A DNA stretch of 64,000 bases from Rhyzopertha dominica (GCA_025024175.1 QCXZ01000086.1:24890245-24954244), one strand, 5' to 3'. Shown: positions 38,615 to 50,332, numbered from the stretch's first letter. Numbers and translations are program-made. Notes: a model not told the origin generated them from the letters alone.

Positions 38615-39203
38615 TTTAAAATTTCACGCGATTTATAAAAATGAATGTGAACAAAAAGATGGTCGTGCCAAAGAAGTAGCCAAAAAGTTGAAACAAAAAA
38701 TTGGAAACACAAAGTAGATAATTATTTAGCCAATTCAGTATAAACTGTCGAGTTGCAATATCAAGTAATGTCGAAAAAAAATTTTAAGCATTTTGGCATT
38801 TTGCTTAGGTGTAACAATTATTTTTTAACAAGTTTTTTTAGGCTTAAGTAAGGACAATTTTTATTGTAACTGCAAGACAATAAATTTTATTAAAAAAAGT
38901 CCAAAATATTCCATTTTATAAGCCACTTGCTACAATGCACTTTTTGACCCACTACCCCGTCAATGGGTAAAAAATAGTAAAACTAATTACATGGCAAGAC
39001 TCCTTGTGTAATAAGCTTTTAAATGATGTATCGTAAGATCGGTAGTTTCATTTAAAATTTTTGAAGGGGTAAGCGCTATCCATTAAAAACTTATCTCAAA
39101 AGTTGTCCCCCTGCAAACAAAAGTTTACCTGTTTTTGCAAAATTTTAAATTTTTCCTCTATTTAAAGTTATTTAAGGTGTGAAGTTTTCAAAAAATCACC
39201 CTG

Positions 39204-40600
39204 TATATGTGACCCTATGTGACCATTTCACCCTGGAACTGGCTCCCGGTGTATTAAAATAAACAGCATATTATTTTATATTCAGCAAGCATGCAGTCTG
39301 CAGAATATGCTTGTAATTTATCTAACATCCTTGGTATTGAGGTAACGAGCCCGGAAAAATGTCGTAACTCCCGGAATTTGCATCCTTAAAGAGATCCGCC
39401 GCGAATTGCTGCCATATTGAGATGTAATGATGATATTTTAATAAAAAAATTCACTTCATAATTTGCGTGCTATTCTGAGACAACCGGGAATGGAGAAGCG
39501 GAAAATTAAACACAAAGCAACAGCGTATAGGCCCTTTAAATCCCCATTCCTGGCATATCTCTTGTAATTTATATAATTAGCTTTAAAACATCAGTAACAT
39601 CGGGTATTAGTTATTTTAACACAGCCGGGAGCAACATTCCTCGTTCACCCTCGCATTTGTTAAAAAAAACTTGGGGCAATTGAGCTTTCAGCGCCATAAA
39701 CAAACAGTTTGGAGAGGCCAACTCTGTTTACCACAGTTTATTACGAATCACCAGACACCCAGACACCGACAATGAAGATAAACGAGCACTTTTTTTTCAA
39801 GCTTATGGCGTGGTAATAAGCCGCGTCGGTATAAGTGAAAATCTTCATTAATTTGAAGGGCCGAACGGGTTGTCGAGGTTTCACATCTGCATAGCATTCG
39901 GCAAATTAATGTGCTGGCCCAGCGCGCCTGCAAAAAGTGCATTCCAAATGGGAACCTTCGTGGATGACCGTCCCAGGGTACCTGCATTGCGTGCTACATG
40001 ATTCGTGCCTGCTCTTACAACTATTCACATTGCTGTGAGTGCTGTAATGCCGGTTTGTCAACCCACGTCACATTCGGATACAACTGCAACGAGAAACGGC
40101 TTCCAATTTTCCGAATCCATGGTTTGAATACTACATAACTATTTTGGTTTGAAGGCTTCCGTGGTTGTTGTCGATGACATGTTGTTTTCCGCGCATAACT
40201 ATCTTTTCTTACGTCTAGCCGTTGATATTTTAAACTGAGGTAACCCTTTTGTGTAAGAATATAGCATAATCGTGTGAGGTTTACTCTGATATCCAATATG
40301 AAACAAAATATAGCTTGACAATTTGTCTCCATTGTTTCTAGCCTTCACTTCCTTTCACCATTCATTGCGCTTCTATAAACTGCATTATTGACTTCTTTCC
40401 GCACAGGTTGTCCCTTCTTTCCCACATTTTTTCTCTGTTCTCCCACCATATATATATTTTCTTAAGCGTTTTTCCTTCCATACCTCCATTTAGATATATC
40501 TGCAACATTCAACATATGTCACCATGGGTCGTATATTCATGTAATTTTGATTGTACGAATCTTCAAAACTTGTCAATTTATTTTCGAGGCAAGCTCTTTT
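39204..40600. other. No gene seen
   Basis: Two minus-strand ORFs (39748-39987, 40021-40332) lack recognisable motifs. Composition is GC-richer around 39340-40000. Confidence 0.4.
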
Positions 40601-40639
40601 TGTCTTCCCAAAATGCTCTTTTCTTGGTCTTCTGTTCTC

Positions 40640-40880
40640 TATAACTCTTTGTATCCTGTTCTAATTTTCTCATAGGTTTTTTGTCTCCTTTGTCTACCTT
40701 TCTTGCAGTCTTCGTTAAAGCAGCTGTCTCTCTTTCGTCTCTTTTTGTTTCCTAAAACTTTTTCTACTGTTTTCCTAATTTTCTTCTCTAAATCTCTCCA
40801 GTGCTCATTTATAGTTTGGTTGCTACCGTTACCTGCTCATTCCTTAATTATTTTATTTGGTATCTCACCACTACTTAATA
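40640..40880 (-). pseudogene. LINE fragment (endonuclease-RT linker)
   Basis: The minus strand reads NEHWRDLEKKIRKTVEKVLG then KKRRKRDSCFNEDCKKGRQR, the W..L...I....E..LG....K....WF.EEC linker between endonuclease and reverse transcriptase of jockey/R1-like LINEs. It is interrupted downstream; termini not found. Confidence 0.55.
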
Positions 40881-40930
40881 TTTCAACATATAACATTTTT
40901 TACTCACAAAAAGTGAGTAGAAAAGATTAA

Positions 40931-43900
40931 ATAATGCTATTAGCACAAAATTTTGCTTATCTGTTTAGTATACAGACATCTCTTACTGAAACTTCCAAAC
41001 TGACGAAAGTAATATGATACAACCTTTAAAAATTGCAGGTTTAGAATTACGCTTTAAGGTGTAAGCTTTCGGTGAAGAAACGAATTAATTATTATAAGTT
41101 AGTATGTCGAATGTGATTCTCTACTCGCTATAACAGACCGCATAAGGCTGCCAGCAATCTAGAAAATTTGTTGAGCGCACGCACGGAAAACAGAGCGCTC
41201 CGGCTAATTACTCTCACTTAATATGTTTAACAGGTTGGTGGGAAGACCGCGCTCTTAATATTGTTGCTTGTTTACATGTTTACTGGCACACTTCCACGAG
41301 TCATTAATAATACGTTTTTTTTTATAGGAAACGTCGGCCGACTGTCAACTTAATTTACTTATGAAATGAAATAGATTGCTGAGTGTACGTGTTTATCGCG
41401 TTATAAATCATCGTCGTCCAAATAAAATGTTATCCAAGTAGCTGCGCTCATGCTGACAAAGCAGTTTTTGGGTCGAATAAAGCAAATACGGGAATCACGC
41501 GACCAACGCTCTAACCAGATAATCAAATCGTCAAAAACAGGGCCATTTCGTGAACGCGTAGTTCAATAAAAGAAATGTCCATAAAAATAGTGAAAAGTAA
41601 TAACGTAAATATCTCCGAAACAAATATGGACACAGAAGGTGGAGGTTTAAATACTAAGTTTGTGACAATGAAGTGTTTTCAGATTGAAACCATCGTAACT
41701 TTATAATCATTTTTTCTATTTCACCTTTATAAGATGACCATACAAATATACTACTGGCAGGCCTCATTTTGTTAATAGTTCCTCCCGCAACCTTCCACAC
41801 ACAATCTTGTCCTTTACCTCTCTCATAGATGTATAATGACATTTTGCAGTTATAACAGAATTTTTGTCCTGATTGACAACACTTGGGATACTTATCCCAA
41901 CAAAGTAGTTCTTTAAAATTTTCATGACTTTTTTCATAAGCCTCTTCTTTCTTCGCCATTTTTGCAGTTATATTTCTTATCGAAATATGCGGCAATGAAA
42001 AGCAGCTTCAAAAGCTCTTTATCAAAGTCATCAAAAGTCTAAAGAATGAAATAGTTCAGGAAGCAAGTAGAAATGAAGCTGAATTCTCTACCAAGAAGTT
42101 TGTGCAACTAGGACCAAAAACTAGAGTGCCTAGGTGTATTGCTTCAATAATGACTTTAAAATAATGCAAAAAAAATCATCAATTGCCGCAAATATCATGT
42201 AAAAGCGCCCGAAAGCGATCAATCTTGCAGTCTCCTACTTACCTAACAAGAATTTAGCAACCCACTTGCAAAGAGCTTGTGCAGATGCTGCATATTTTAA
42301 TTACTTATCCAAGTTTGACATAATTACGAGGTAGTTTTCACAATTTAATTACAACTGTAGGGGGCCAGGAGGTTTCCGGCACCTTTACAGTAAATTAATT
42401 CCGCAATTTGATGTTTGTCCTTAAAATTGAATCGGGACCGATTCAACTTTGAAGTACCCGCCTTTACCGATAAATTGGTTTTTAATGCAATTCCACACGA
42501 ACCAGTTAAGTTGCCGAAAACTCGAGAACCACCAATGCAAAACAAAACAAAAAACTTTTACAAAAAACTTATAGAACTGATGTAAATTGCAGTTAATAAG
42601 TCATTGCGAAATCGACAAAATTGTAGAACATTCCACTTACATTATCAATATCTTTTTAGCTTAAAACTAAAATGCAGGGCATGTGGAAAATGCCGTAAGA
42701 AAGAAGGGAATCGTGCTAGAATTACCTGTTCTTAAATGCTTTCTGCCAAGTAATCCCCTGAATTATGTGGGTTATTTTTACAGAATAGTATAATTTAATA
42801 AGTTAAAGCAACTAATACGAGACATAAACGTGGTATTTTCTTCTGCTTCTTCATATACTAAGCGTAGCAGAAACGATGTCATAAATTTGTGTCAGTCTCT
42901 GATTTGTCCGAATAGCCAGCATAATTTTTAGGTAGGTACCTTTAATGCCATTGCAACATTGATTTTGTTTTTTGCTATTGTTTATGTTTCGTCTTCTCTT
43001 TACGCATTTATCTTGCTTATCTTCCGTCTTTGCTAATCGATCATTCATAGAGGTTTATAGTTCTATCATCTGTTAAATATACTATATCAGATCACTTTCC
43101 AACTTGTGTCATTAACTAACTCTTTCAGGTCAGGTCAGGTCAGGTCTACCTTCAATTTTTGTTAACTTGTGTTGTTTAATTATGCCTTCGAAAGATGTAC
43201 TTAGAACCCCCATCTTTTACTTTTATTGTAGGATGTGTATTTGAAATGGATTTCTAGTTCTTTATTTTTATTAATAGAAAACATGACTTTATTATGTTTT
43301 ATATGTCACCGTTTGTCGTTTAGGTAATTCATAATGAAACAGCCAGCTTGGGACAACGTTTCTAATGTAACACAGCAAAAACATAATAGAATTAATCAAA
43401 TTATTGGCCTTATAATGCCCAGTACTTAAGGTCAGCTTATTTGTGGCGGCGCATTAATTTAAACCAACCACTCTATTTGATATGAAACATGACTTCGTTT
43501 CATTTCGTGGAACCGATAGATAGATTCATCAACATATGCAAATCAATTACGTTCACCAGTAGCTATATCCACAAGCTGGTCATATCACAAAGCGGTCCGA
43601 AATGTCCAACACGTCGGCCGTCGTATCTCGTCCCGGTTGTTGATCATGTTATTTCTGAATCAATAAGCCCTGGACCAAAGCACACAATAGCNGCAGCAAT
43701 AAAAGAGCTCCAGCCGAATAGCGATCCGGTCACGCTCGCTGTAATCCTCAAATGTTTAGGGCAAACGCATTCATAAGCAACACATTTGTTTCGGCCGTCA
43801 GCCTGCAGGATTTGTCGCTTGCATGCCATTATATGTGAGTTAGATTAGTATAAACCCAGGAGCAATATGTTTAAATGAGCGAAAAGCCTAATGGAGTGGA

Positions 43901-44300
43901 CGCGGGATACGCTAATAGATTTTGCGGTGGTTGCTTTTTTGTTTCCTAAATACTCGATACAACGCGTTTACCCTTGCTGCATGCTTGGGCTTTGCGCTGC
44001 ATGAGGCACTCCGCTATATCCTATCGAATAGGAAGCAAAATCTTAGATCAGATGAAGCGTGCGTAAAAGCGCACCTCAGGGTTCGGTTCGTGGGTCTCTA
44101 CTGTACGTTTTGTATACAAACAAGCTCGTGAGTGTTACCAGATGAGCTAAAATGGAGTAAAGGACTTTAATTAAATTATAAAAGTTCAAAAGTTTCGATT
44201 TTATTAGAATTTTTCTGGATTTCCTGATATTGCACAACTGAAATCTCCAGCGGACATCACGTAGAAGACCGTACTCAGCCTACAGGCTACTCCTGATCCG
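40931..44300. other. No gene seen
   Basis: Mostly AT-rich. ORF 41654-41995 (minus, 113 codons) has eight Cys (e.g. CWDKYPKCCQSGQKFCYNCK) but matches no family I know; it could be an exon or chance. (TCAGG)4 lies at 43125-43144. GC-richer patches at 41100-41540 and 43480-44150 hold no convincing ORF. Confidence 0.4.
43125..43145 (+). repeat. (TCAGG)4 microsatellite
   Basis: Four consecutive TCAGG units. TCAGG is the telomeric unit of many beetles, so this could be a short interstitial telomeric repeat, but four units is also within reach of chance expansion. Confidence 0.7.
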
Positions 44301-44304
44301 TAGT

Positions 44305-44440
44305 CTTCAAATTCTACAGTTAAATATAAAAGGTGTATCAAAGGATAAATCCGACTACCTTGCAAGAGCTGCTCTAGACAATAAAATAGACGCGATGCTT
44401 CTTCAAGAGACTCATGCGATCGATGTTCAAGATTTCTGCA
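44305..44440 (+). pseudogene. LINE endonuclease N-terminal fragment
   Basis: The + strand reads LQLNIKGVSKDKSDYLARAA then NKIDAMLLQETHA, the start of an AP-type endonuclease (L..N..G....K...L......ID...LQETH) with the catalytic-site Glu of QETH. It degenerates after about 45 codons. Confidence 0.65.
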
Positions 44441-45000
44441 CTGTTATTCTAACTAATGTTACAGAAATTCCTATTTGATAGACTATAGTTACGTTTACAA
44501 TAATTAGCGCATTGTTCGCAGTTCTCGAATTATCTGTCAATACTACAATTATTGATAATGTTATTAACGTATTTACTGTCCCGTGCAGCCAATTGTTTTG
44601 GTAACAAGCTGCAATTTCTACTTATTATAACGCTACACAAGGTTTGTTCTGCCGGTTCTGGTAAACTGCGACCGTAACTGCATGCAACTTGAATTTGTAT
44701 TCAGACTGCTCCGCATATCGGGTTAGAGCAATTCACGATTGCCGATCTGTTTTACGCGGGCAAACTCATTGTTTATCTTATGCAAATCGCGTTGCAAAAC
44801 GGAAAGTGCGCTGTTTTCCTTCAGGCCGTGCAACTTTCGGATCTGATACTGCGGATTTTATATCCCAAAACCAATTCCCGTTATCATACTTACTGGGAAT
44901 GTGCGAGCTATACCTGAGATACGTGTTTTTAAGCCGCTTTTTCGAATTCGAATTCATTTTGCCCAGTTAAACAGACAAAACGTGCGAGATTTAAACATAG

Positions 45001-45437
45001 TGTTACGGAATTCGGGTTCGAAAATTCTGGATTTCTGATTTAAAACACTTTATTTAACAGATCAAAACACTAACAAGCACTATTCACAATTACTTTAACA
45101 ATTAACAAACTTTACTCAACTATACACTACTTTCAAAAACACTACAGTTTTACTTATATCACTTTACAACACTTAAATCTCACTTTCCGTCACTTTCAAA
45201 ACTCGCGCTCGTTCATAGACTGTCTAACTCCCCCTCACTTCCGTCTCTGGCCGCTTATATATCCGCAGACTCCCCACTTACTTGGCGTGTCTGGCACATT
45301 CGCGAAGGCTCTCGATTTCGAACCTTCCTAGACTTTACTAGAGCCTTTCGCATCGATTAATCTCGAACACTCTAGCACGTCGGGTTGCCTGCCCACAGGC
45401 GTTGAGCGGGCCGTGATACCACTGACTCTCCGTTGCA
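45001..45437 (-). repeat. 3' LTR of the Gypsy element
   Basis: 437 bp, TG...CA on the minus strand. It appears identical to the other LTR except for one N there. Contains a minus-strand TATA-like GGATATATAAGCGG (about 45251-45264) and a poly(A) signal AATAAA (45049-45054). The U3-R-U5 layout is normal. Confidence 0.93.
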
Positions 45438-45468
45438 CTACCCCCTCCTTAAAGACTGATCGTCCCGA

Positions 45469-48400
45469 TCAGTTCCAGTCCTCAACATTTCCGTGGTACT
45501 CACTTAAACGATTCAAGTGTACCACCTTCATCTTCGATCTTGGGCTGCGCTGGATTCTATAAACTACATCGTTAATCCTTTTCACTATACGGTAGGGTCC
45601 TTCCCAGGATGGCGATAACTTAGGTGAAAGCCCCTTCTTCCTTTGTGGATTGTAGAGCCACACTAAGTCTCCTTCGTTGAACTGTCTGGGATTGGCTCTG
45701 ACATTGTACCGAGCTTTCATGCGATCGCTCGCAATGTTCATTCTCTGTCTCACCAGCTGGTGTGTTATCAATAGCGACTCCCGAAGATTTTCGACGTAAC
45801 TAGTTGCTCCCTCTTCATTGGNTGTTCCCGCAGAGCCAAACACCAAATCGCAAGGCANCCTTAGTTCTCTTCCTAGAACTACTTTCGCCGGTGTCTGCCC
45901 CGTAGTCTCGTGGATGGCCGCTCTATATGCCATCAAAAACAGAGGAAGATGCTTATCCCAGTCCGTCTGGTGTCGCTCCACAACCTTGGAGAGAAACTGT
46001 TCCATTGTCCGGTTAAATCGCTCGACCATTCCATCTGATTGCGGGTGAAGCGGCGTTGTTCTGGTTTTAGTAATACCCAGCAAGTGACAGAGTTCTTGAA
46101 ACACCCTGGACTCGAAGTTTCTTCCTTGGTCAGAATGCAGTTCCAGTGGCACTCCAAATCTGCATACCAAATTATCGACGAGAACTTGAGCCACTGTTGA
46201 AGCCTCCTGGTTGGGTATAGCATAGGCTTCTGGCCACTTGCTGAAGTAGTCCATAGCAACGAGGATGTACTTGTTGTTGCTGGTGGTCGTAGGAAATGGT
46301 CCGGCGACATCAATCGCAATCCTTTCGAATGGTGCTCCAACATTGTACTGCTTCATCCTTCCCTTCAGGCGTGTTGTCGGTCCTTTGGTAGCAGCGCAGG
46401 TTGAGCATTTCCTGCACCACTTTTCCACATCTTCTCGGCAGTGTACCCAGTAGAAACGCTCACGAACTTTGCCCAAGGTTTTGTTCACTCCCAGGTGGGC
46501 GCCCGATGATCCTCCATGTACCTCTTCCAAAACCTTAGGTACATACTCCTTGGGTACTACCAACTGCATGGTAACATTCCTCCCATCGGCGCTCTCCCAC
46601 GCTCTCTTCAACAGGCCATTTTCTACTCGCAGGGATTCCCACTGAACCCACATCGCTTTTAGGGTCGGACTTTCTGGAGACACCTCTTCCCATCCAGGTC
46701 GTTGTCTGTTTTCTTCTTTCCATTTCAGGAGGGGACCCACGTCGCTGTCTTCCTGCTGAGCCGTTCTGACTTTCTTGGCAGTCCACTCCTCGCTTTGTGT
46801 GATGGTGACTGCTCTTATATCCACCGTGCCTTCTCGTTCATCCACCTTCCTGCAGTGTTTGCATTCTCCACACGGTCTTCTCGACAAGGCATCAGCGTTG
46901 TTATGATGCCTGCCTGGACGATGCTGGATTTTGAAGTCGTACTGCTGCAGTCTCTCCATCCACCTCGCGACTTGTCCCTCCGGGTTCTTCAATCGTAGTA
47001 GCCAGGATAATGCTGCATGGTCCGTCCTTATGAGGAATTCCCGTCCGTACAAGTACTTATGGAAGTGGTCTACGGACTTCACGATAGCCAAAAGTTCTTT
47101 TCTCGTGACGCAGTAGTTCCTCTCAGGCTTAGTTAGGACCTTGCTGTAATACTCTATTACTTTTTCTTCGCCGTCCTGTACCTGAGATAGTACAGCTCCA
47201 ATCCCAACCTTGCTGGCATCTGTATCCAGAATAAACTTTCCGTGTCTTCGGGGGTATGCCAAAATTGGACTACTGCACAAGGCTGACTTCAACTTCCTGA
47301 AGGCTTCCTCATGAACGTGGCTCCATGCAAAAGTCGTCTTCGGTTCCGTAAGTTGGTGTAATGGTGCCGCGATTTTAGCGAACCCTTCCACAAATCTTCT
47401 GTAATACGTACAAATTCCCAGAAAACTCCTCACTTCATGCTTATCCCGAGGACGTGGCCAATCGCGGATTGCCTTGATCTTGTCATCACTGGTCTGAATC
47501 CCATCCGCAGAAACCGTATGGCCAAGGAATTCCACTTTCTTCTGGAAAAGTGCACACTTCTTCGGGTTCAGCTTCAGGTTGGCTGCTCTAAACCGGTCGA
47601 ATACTTCTTGTAGGTTCTTTAAATGCTCTTCAAAATCACGGCCCATAACCATAACGTCGTCCAGGTAGACCAGGCAGGTTTTCCAAGTGAGTCCACGTAA
47701 TACCAGTTCCATTAGTCTCTCAAATGTAGCCGGAGCGTTGCAGAGGCCAAATGGCATTACCGTGAACTGGTAAAGACCGCAACTGGTGGTGAAAGCAGTC
47801 TTCTCTTTGTCTTCTGGATGGATCCCAACCTGCCAGTATCCACTTTTCAAATCCAGTGTTGAAAACCATGTAGATCCGGAAAGAGTGGTCAATGTGTCGT
47901 CGATTCTGGGTAGGGGATAACTGTCCTTCTTCGTTATGTCATTCAGCTTTCGGTAGTCAACACAGAATCGGAGCGATCCATCCTTCTTGGTGACGAGAAC
48001 CACTGGTGAAGACCATGGACTGTTGGACTCCTCGATTACACCTTGCTCCGTCATTTCTTTCACCATCTTCTCAACCTGTTCTTGTCTTGCCAACGGTAGT
48101 CTCCTAGGTGCCTGTCGAATAGGTTGAGCATCTCCGGTATTGATCCTGTGCTGGACGATGTCTGTTCTCCCCATTGGTGTGTCCGGTTCGGCAAACACAT
48201 GTTGATAGCATCGTAGAAATTCTCGGGCTCTTCGTGCTTCCTCCTTGGTAAGATGTTTCAAATCGATGTTGAGCTGTGCCGGCGTTCTTGGCGTCTTCTG
48301 CGTGTCTTCCATATCCTCACAGGTGTTTATCCTCGTTACGGGAGTACATGTTGCCAAAAGATCTCCTTTTCTTATTGTCGTTCCCACAGGAGCGATGTTT

Positions 48401-49143
48401 GCAATCCTCACCGGCACCGTCTTGGAGGTCTTGACAAGCGTTCTTGCAACCAACAAGTGTTTGTGTGAGTCTTCAGTCGGTTCTACTAATCCAACGCAGC
48501 TCCCAAGATCGTTCCCCATCGCAGCGTTGATGATCTGCTCGCTGCTTCCTCTTATTCGGACGGTTTCACTAGCATATAGCCTCACACACCTTGCTTCGCC
48601 TCCAGGTGTTTCTAGCACGAAGCTCTCGTTTCCGATTTTCAGAATCCGCTCTTCTGGATCATATGCAAGTCCGTACTTCCCTATCAGGTCCATCCCCATG
48701 ATGAAATCGTCGTCAATGTCCGCCACCAATACCCTGTGACGTATACGAAGCTGCCCTAGTTCCACTTCAACCTCAGCTTCACCTATCGCCGGCGACGTTT
48801 CACCTGTCACTGTTCGCAGAAGAACCTTCTCCATCAGGGGTCTCACTGTCGGTGCTATGTTCTTCTTTATGATGGAAACCATAGCTCCAGTATCCACGGT
48901 CACTTGCGTCTTCTTTCCATTCACGGTTGTCATCATTGTGAGGCTATCCACGTTGTTGTGTCGTAGCAGGTTGACGATAACAATCTTGGGGGCTTTGTCT
49001 TCTCGGGCAGTCGGTGTGCGCCCCGTAACACCGACTGTTTTTAGTTTTCCTGCTGCTGGCTTCTTCTTGACGCTGCAGGAAGTGACACCCTGCAGTCTCT
49101 CTTGAAGTGCCCGGTCTTTCCGCAGCGGTAGCAGGTCTGACAT
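45469..49143 (-). CDS. pol: Gypsy Pol polyprotein (PR-RT-RH-IN)
   Basis: 1,224 codons. Order: aspartic protease (VDTGAMVS, Asp84), reverse transcriptase (Asp431 in LDLKSGYWQ; YLDD 493-496), RNase H (DTDASK, Asp640/642; Asp708), integrase with HHCC zinc finger (His876, His883, Cys910, Cys913) and D945, D1005, E1041, giving the D-35-E spacing. It ends with a basic GPY/F-like stretch (WEGPYRIVKR). Two X residues after position ~1090 come from N bases. It overlaps gag by 103 nt in the -1 frame, so expression probably uses frameshifting near the gag stop. The order RT-RH-IN marks Ty3/Gypsy, not Copia. All catalytic residues are present. Confidence 0.95.
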   Translation of the reverse strand: MSDLLPLRKDRALQERLQGVTSCSVKKKPAAGKLKTVGVTGRTPTAREDKAPKIVIVNLLRHNNVDSLTMMTTVNGKKTQVTVDTGAMVSIIKKNIAPTVRPLMEKVLLRTVTGETSPAIGEAEVEVELGQLRIRHRVLVADIDDDFIMGMDLIGKYGLAYDPEERILKIGNESFVLETPGGEARCVRLYASETVRIRGSSEQIINAAMGNDLGSCVGLVEPTEDSHKHLLVARTLVKTSKTVPVRIANIAPVGTTIRKGDLLATCTPVTRINTCEDMEDTQKTPRTPAQLNIDLKHLTKEEARRAREFLRCYQHVFAEPDTPMGRTDIVQHRINTGDAQPIRQAPRRLPLARQEQVEKMVKEMTEQGVIEESNSPWSSPVVLVTKKDGSLRFCVDYRKLNDITKKDSYPLPRIDDTLTTLSGSTWFSTLDLKSGYWQVGIHPEDKEKTAFTTSCGLYQFTVMPFGLCNAPATFERLMELVLRGLTWKTCLVYLDDVMVMGRDFEEHLKNLQEVFDRFRAANLKLNPKKCALFQKKVEFLGHTVSADGIQTSDDKIKAIRDWPRPRDKHEVRSFLGICTYYRRFVEGFAKIAAPLHQLTEPKTTFAWSHVHEEAFRKLKSALCSSPILAYPRRHGKFILDTDASKVGIGAVLSQVQDGEEKVIEYYSKVLTKPERNYCVTRKELLAIVKSVDHFHKYLYGREFLIRTDHAALSWLLRLKNPEGQVARWMERLQQYDFKIQHRPGRHHNNADALSRRPCGECKHCRKVDEREGTVDIRAVTITQSEEWTAKKVRTAQQEDSDVGPLLKWKEENRQRPGWEEVSPESPTLKAMWVQWESLRVENGLLKRAWESADGRNVTMQLVVPKEYVPKVLEEVHGGSSGAHLGVNKTLGKVRERFYWVHCREDVEKWCRKCSTCAATKGPTTRLKGRMKQYNVGAPFERIAIDVAGPFPTTTSNNKYILVAMDYFSKWPEAYAIPNQEASTVAQVLVDNLVCRFGVPLELHSDQGRNFESRVFQELCHLLGITKTRTTPLHPQSDGMVERFNRTMEQFLSKVVERHQTDWDKHLPLFLMAYRAAIHETTGQTPAKVVLGRELRXPCDLVFGSAGTXNEEGATSYVENLRESLLITHQLVRQRMNIASDRMKARYNVRANPRQFNEGDLVWLYNPQRKKGLSPKLSPSWEGPYRIVKRINDVVYRIQRSPRSKMKVVHLNRLSEYHGNVEDWN

Positions 49144-50243
49144 CCGGCGGATTTATTCGCAGCTAGGAATTCTTTCAACTCCCGCATGATTGCTTTCAGT
49201 GAATCGGTCTCCTCTTCGACCTGTGTTCCACGTACCTTACACTGGCCCCAGTTGGCAGCTGAAGCCTTGTAAGCCGCCTCGATCTCCAAAGCTTTCCCTA
49301 GGGCTTCTCTCGTAGTGGTGTAAGTGGCTAGCAGCAAAGCGTTCCTCACAGTGTCATCTCTTACACCTTCGATAAAACTCCGCGTTGCCAGCTCCTCCAC
49401 AAGCTCAGTTGGGGCTGTCGGATATGCCAGATGCATAAGTTTCCTTACGTCCGCTTCGAAGTCTTGCAGGGTCTCACCGACTTTTTGTTTACGGGTCTTC
49501 AGCTGGGTACGAAACAGCTGTTGTAGGTGCTGTTCTCCAAAATGCAATTCCAGTGCTGCAGTAAGCTTCTGGTAATCACCCTTCTCTGCTTCGGGCAGCG
49601 TACGAAGTAAATCAAGAGCCGGTCCACGTAGAGCTACCACCAAAGCCATAACCTTTTCTTCATTACTCCAGTTATTTGCCTTTCCTGCCATTTCAAACTG
49701 CAGCTTGTAAGTCTCAAATGATGTGTGACCATCATAAGTCGGTGGTTTTATCTTGTTATTTCCAATAACTGGCGAAGACGTCATACCGTGGGTTTTCATT
49801 CTTTCCAGGTCTCTTTTTACTGTCAAAATTTCCTTTCCAAATTCTCCTTTCATGTGTAGAACTTTTTCTTCGAATTTATTGCAAAGTTTTTCCTCTACTT
49901 TGTTGACCTTTTCTTCGACAAGCTCCACTTTCTCTTCGACTGCATTCTGTGTAACTTTAAGCTCTTCTGTTACACTGTCGATCCGTTCTTCAATTTTATT
50001 TTGGCTTGTTCTGATTTCCTCGATTTCGGTTTTAAGTTGTTCTTGCACAGCCATTATTATTTTCTTCTTAATTTCTTCCTGTCCGATTTTGAATTCTGTC
50101 TTCATTTCTTCTTGTCCGGTTTTCATGTCCTCTTGACAGGCTTTTATCTGCTCTGTCATGTTTTCTTGCATTTTCTGCATCATTTGCATTAACTGTTCTA
50201 GTTGTGCTTCCATATTGACCGATTGTCTTCTTGTTACTGGCAT
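49041..50243 (-). CDS. gag: Gypsy Gag
   Basis: 400 codons. Residues ~10-155 form a long Glu/Lys-rich coiled coil with repeated EE.K and QEEMK units. A retroviral-gag-like capsid segment follows (EEKVMALVVALRGPALDLLR; TLQDFEADVRKLMHLAYPTA), then a CCHC zinc knuckle, CYRCGKTGHFKRDC, near the end for RNA binding. The stop is at 49041-49043, with AGGAAAACTAA around it and pol open in the -1 frame. Start ATG 50243 follows the putative primer-binding site by about 90 nt. Confidence 0.93.
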   Translation of the reverse strand: MPVTRRQSVNMEAQLEQLMQMMQKMQENMTEQIKACQEDMKTGQEEMKTEFKIGQEEIKKKIIMAVQEQLKTEIEEIRTSQNKIEERIDSVTEELKVTQNAVEEKVELVEEKVNKVEEKLCNKFEEKVLHMKGEFGKEILTVKRDLERMKTHGMTSSPVIGNNKIKPPTYDGHTSFETYKLQFEMAGKANNWSNEEKVMALVVALRGPALDLLRTLPEAEKGDYQKLTAALELHFGEQHLQQLFRTQLKTRKQKVGETLQDFEADVRKLMHLAYPTAPTELVEELATRSFIEGVRDDTVRNALLLATYTTTREALGKALEIEAAYKASAANWGQCKVRGTQVEEETDSLKAIMRELKEFLAANKSAGCQTCYRCGKTGHFKRDCRVSLPAASRRSQQQEN

Positions 50244-50332
50244 AAACTAGAATTTTCTAAAACTTGTCCAAACACTGTCTATCCGGTCCGTAGAACACTC
50301 CAGAAATCCAAAATCCCACTTCTGACACCAAT

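Larger units (their letters stand above)
37029..39203 (-). mobile_element. Near-complete mariner-type transposon, long TIRs, DD41D
   Basis: The 2,175-bp element is flanked by TA on both sides and starts and ends CAGGGTGATTTTTTGAAAAC / its complement. The inverted repeats are unusually long: about 140 bp near-identical, continuing with an indel and more mismatches to roughly 270 bp (37029-37300 and 38925-39203). The minus strand encodes one transposase in two ORFs: 38614-38099 (N-terminal DNA-binding part, up to ICFSDE) and 38139-37510 (rest). They are separated by a frameshift at the A-run of 38117-38126. Catalytic residues visible: Asp in FSDE, Asp in QHDGAPPHYA, Asp in SPDLTALD, with 41 residues between the last two. 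The copy looks young; one base in a homopolymer separates it from an open frame. Confidence 0.88.

Noticed and set aside
45818..50192. Numerous + strand ORFs across the retrotransposon
   Set aside because: They are antisense shadows of gag and pol.
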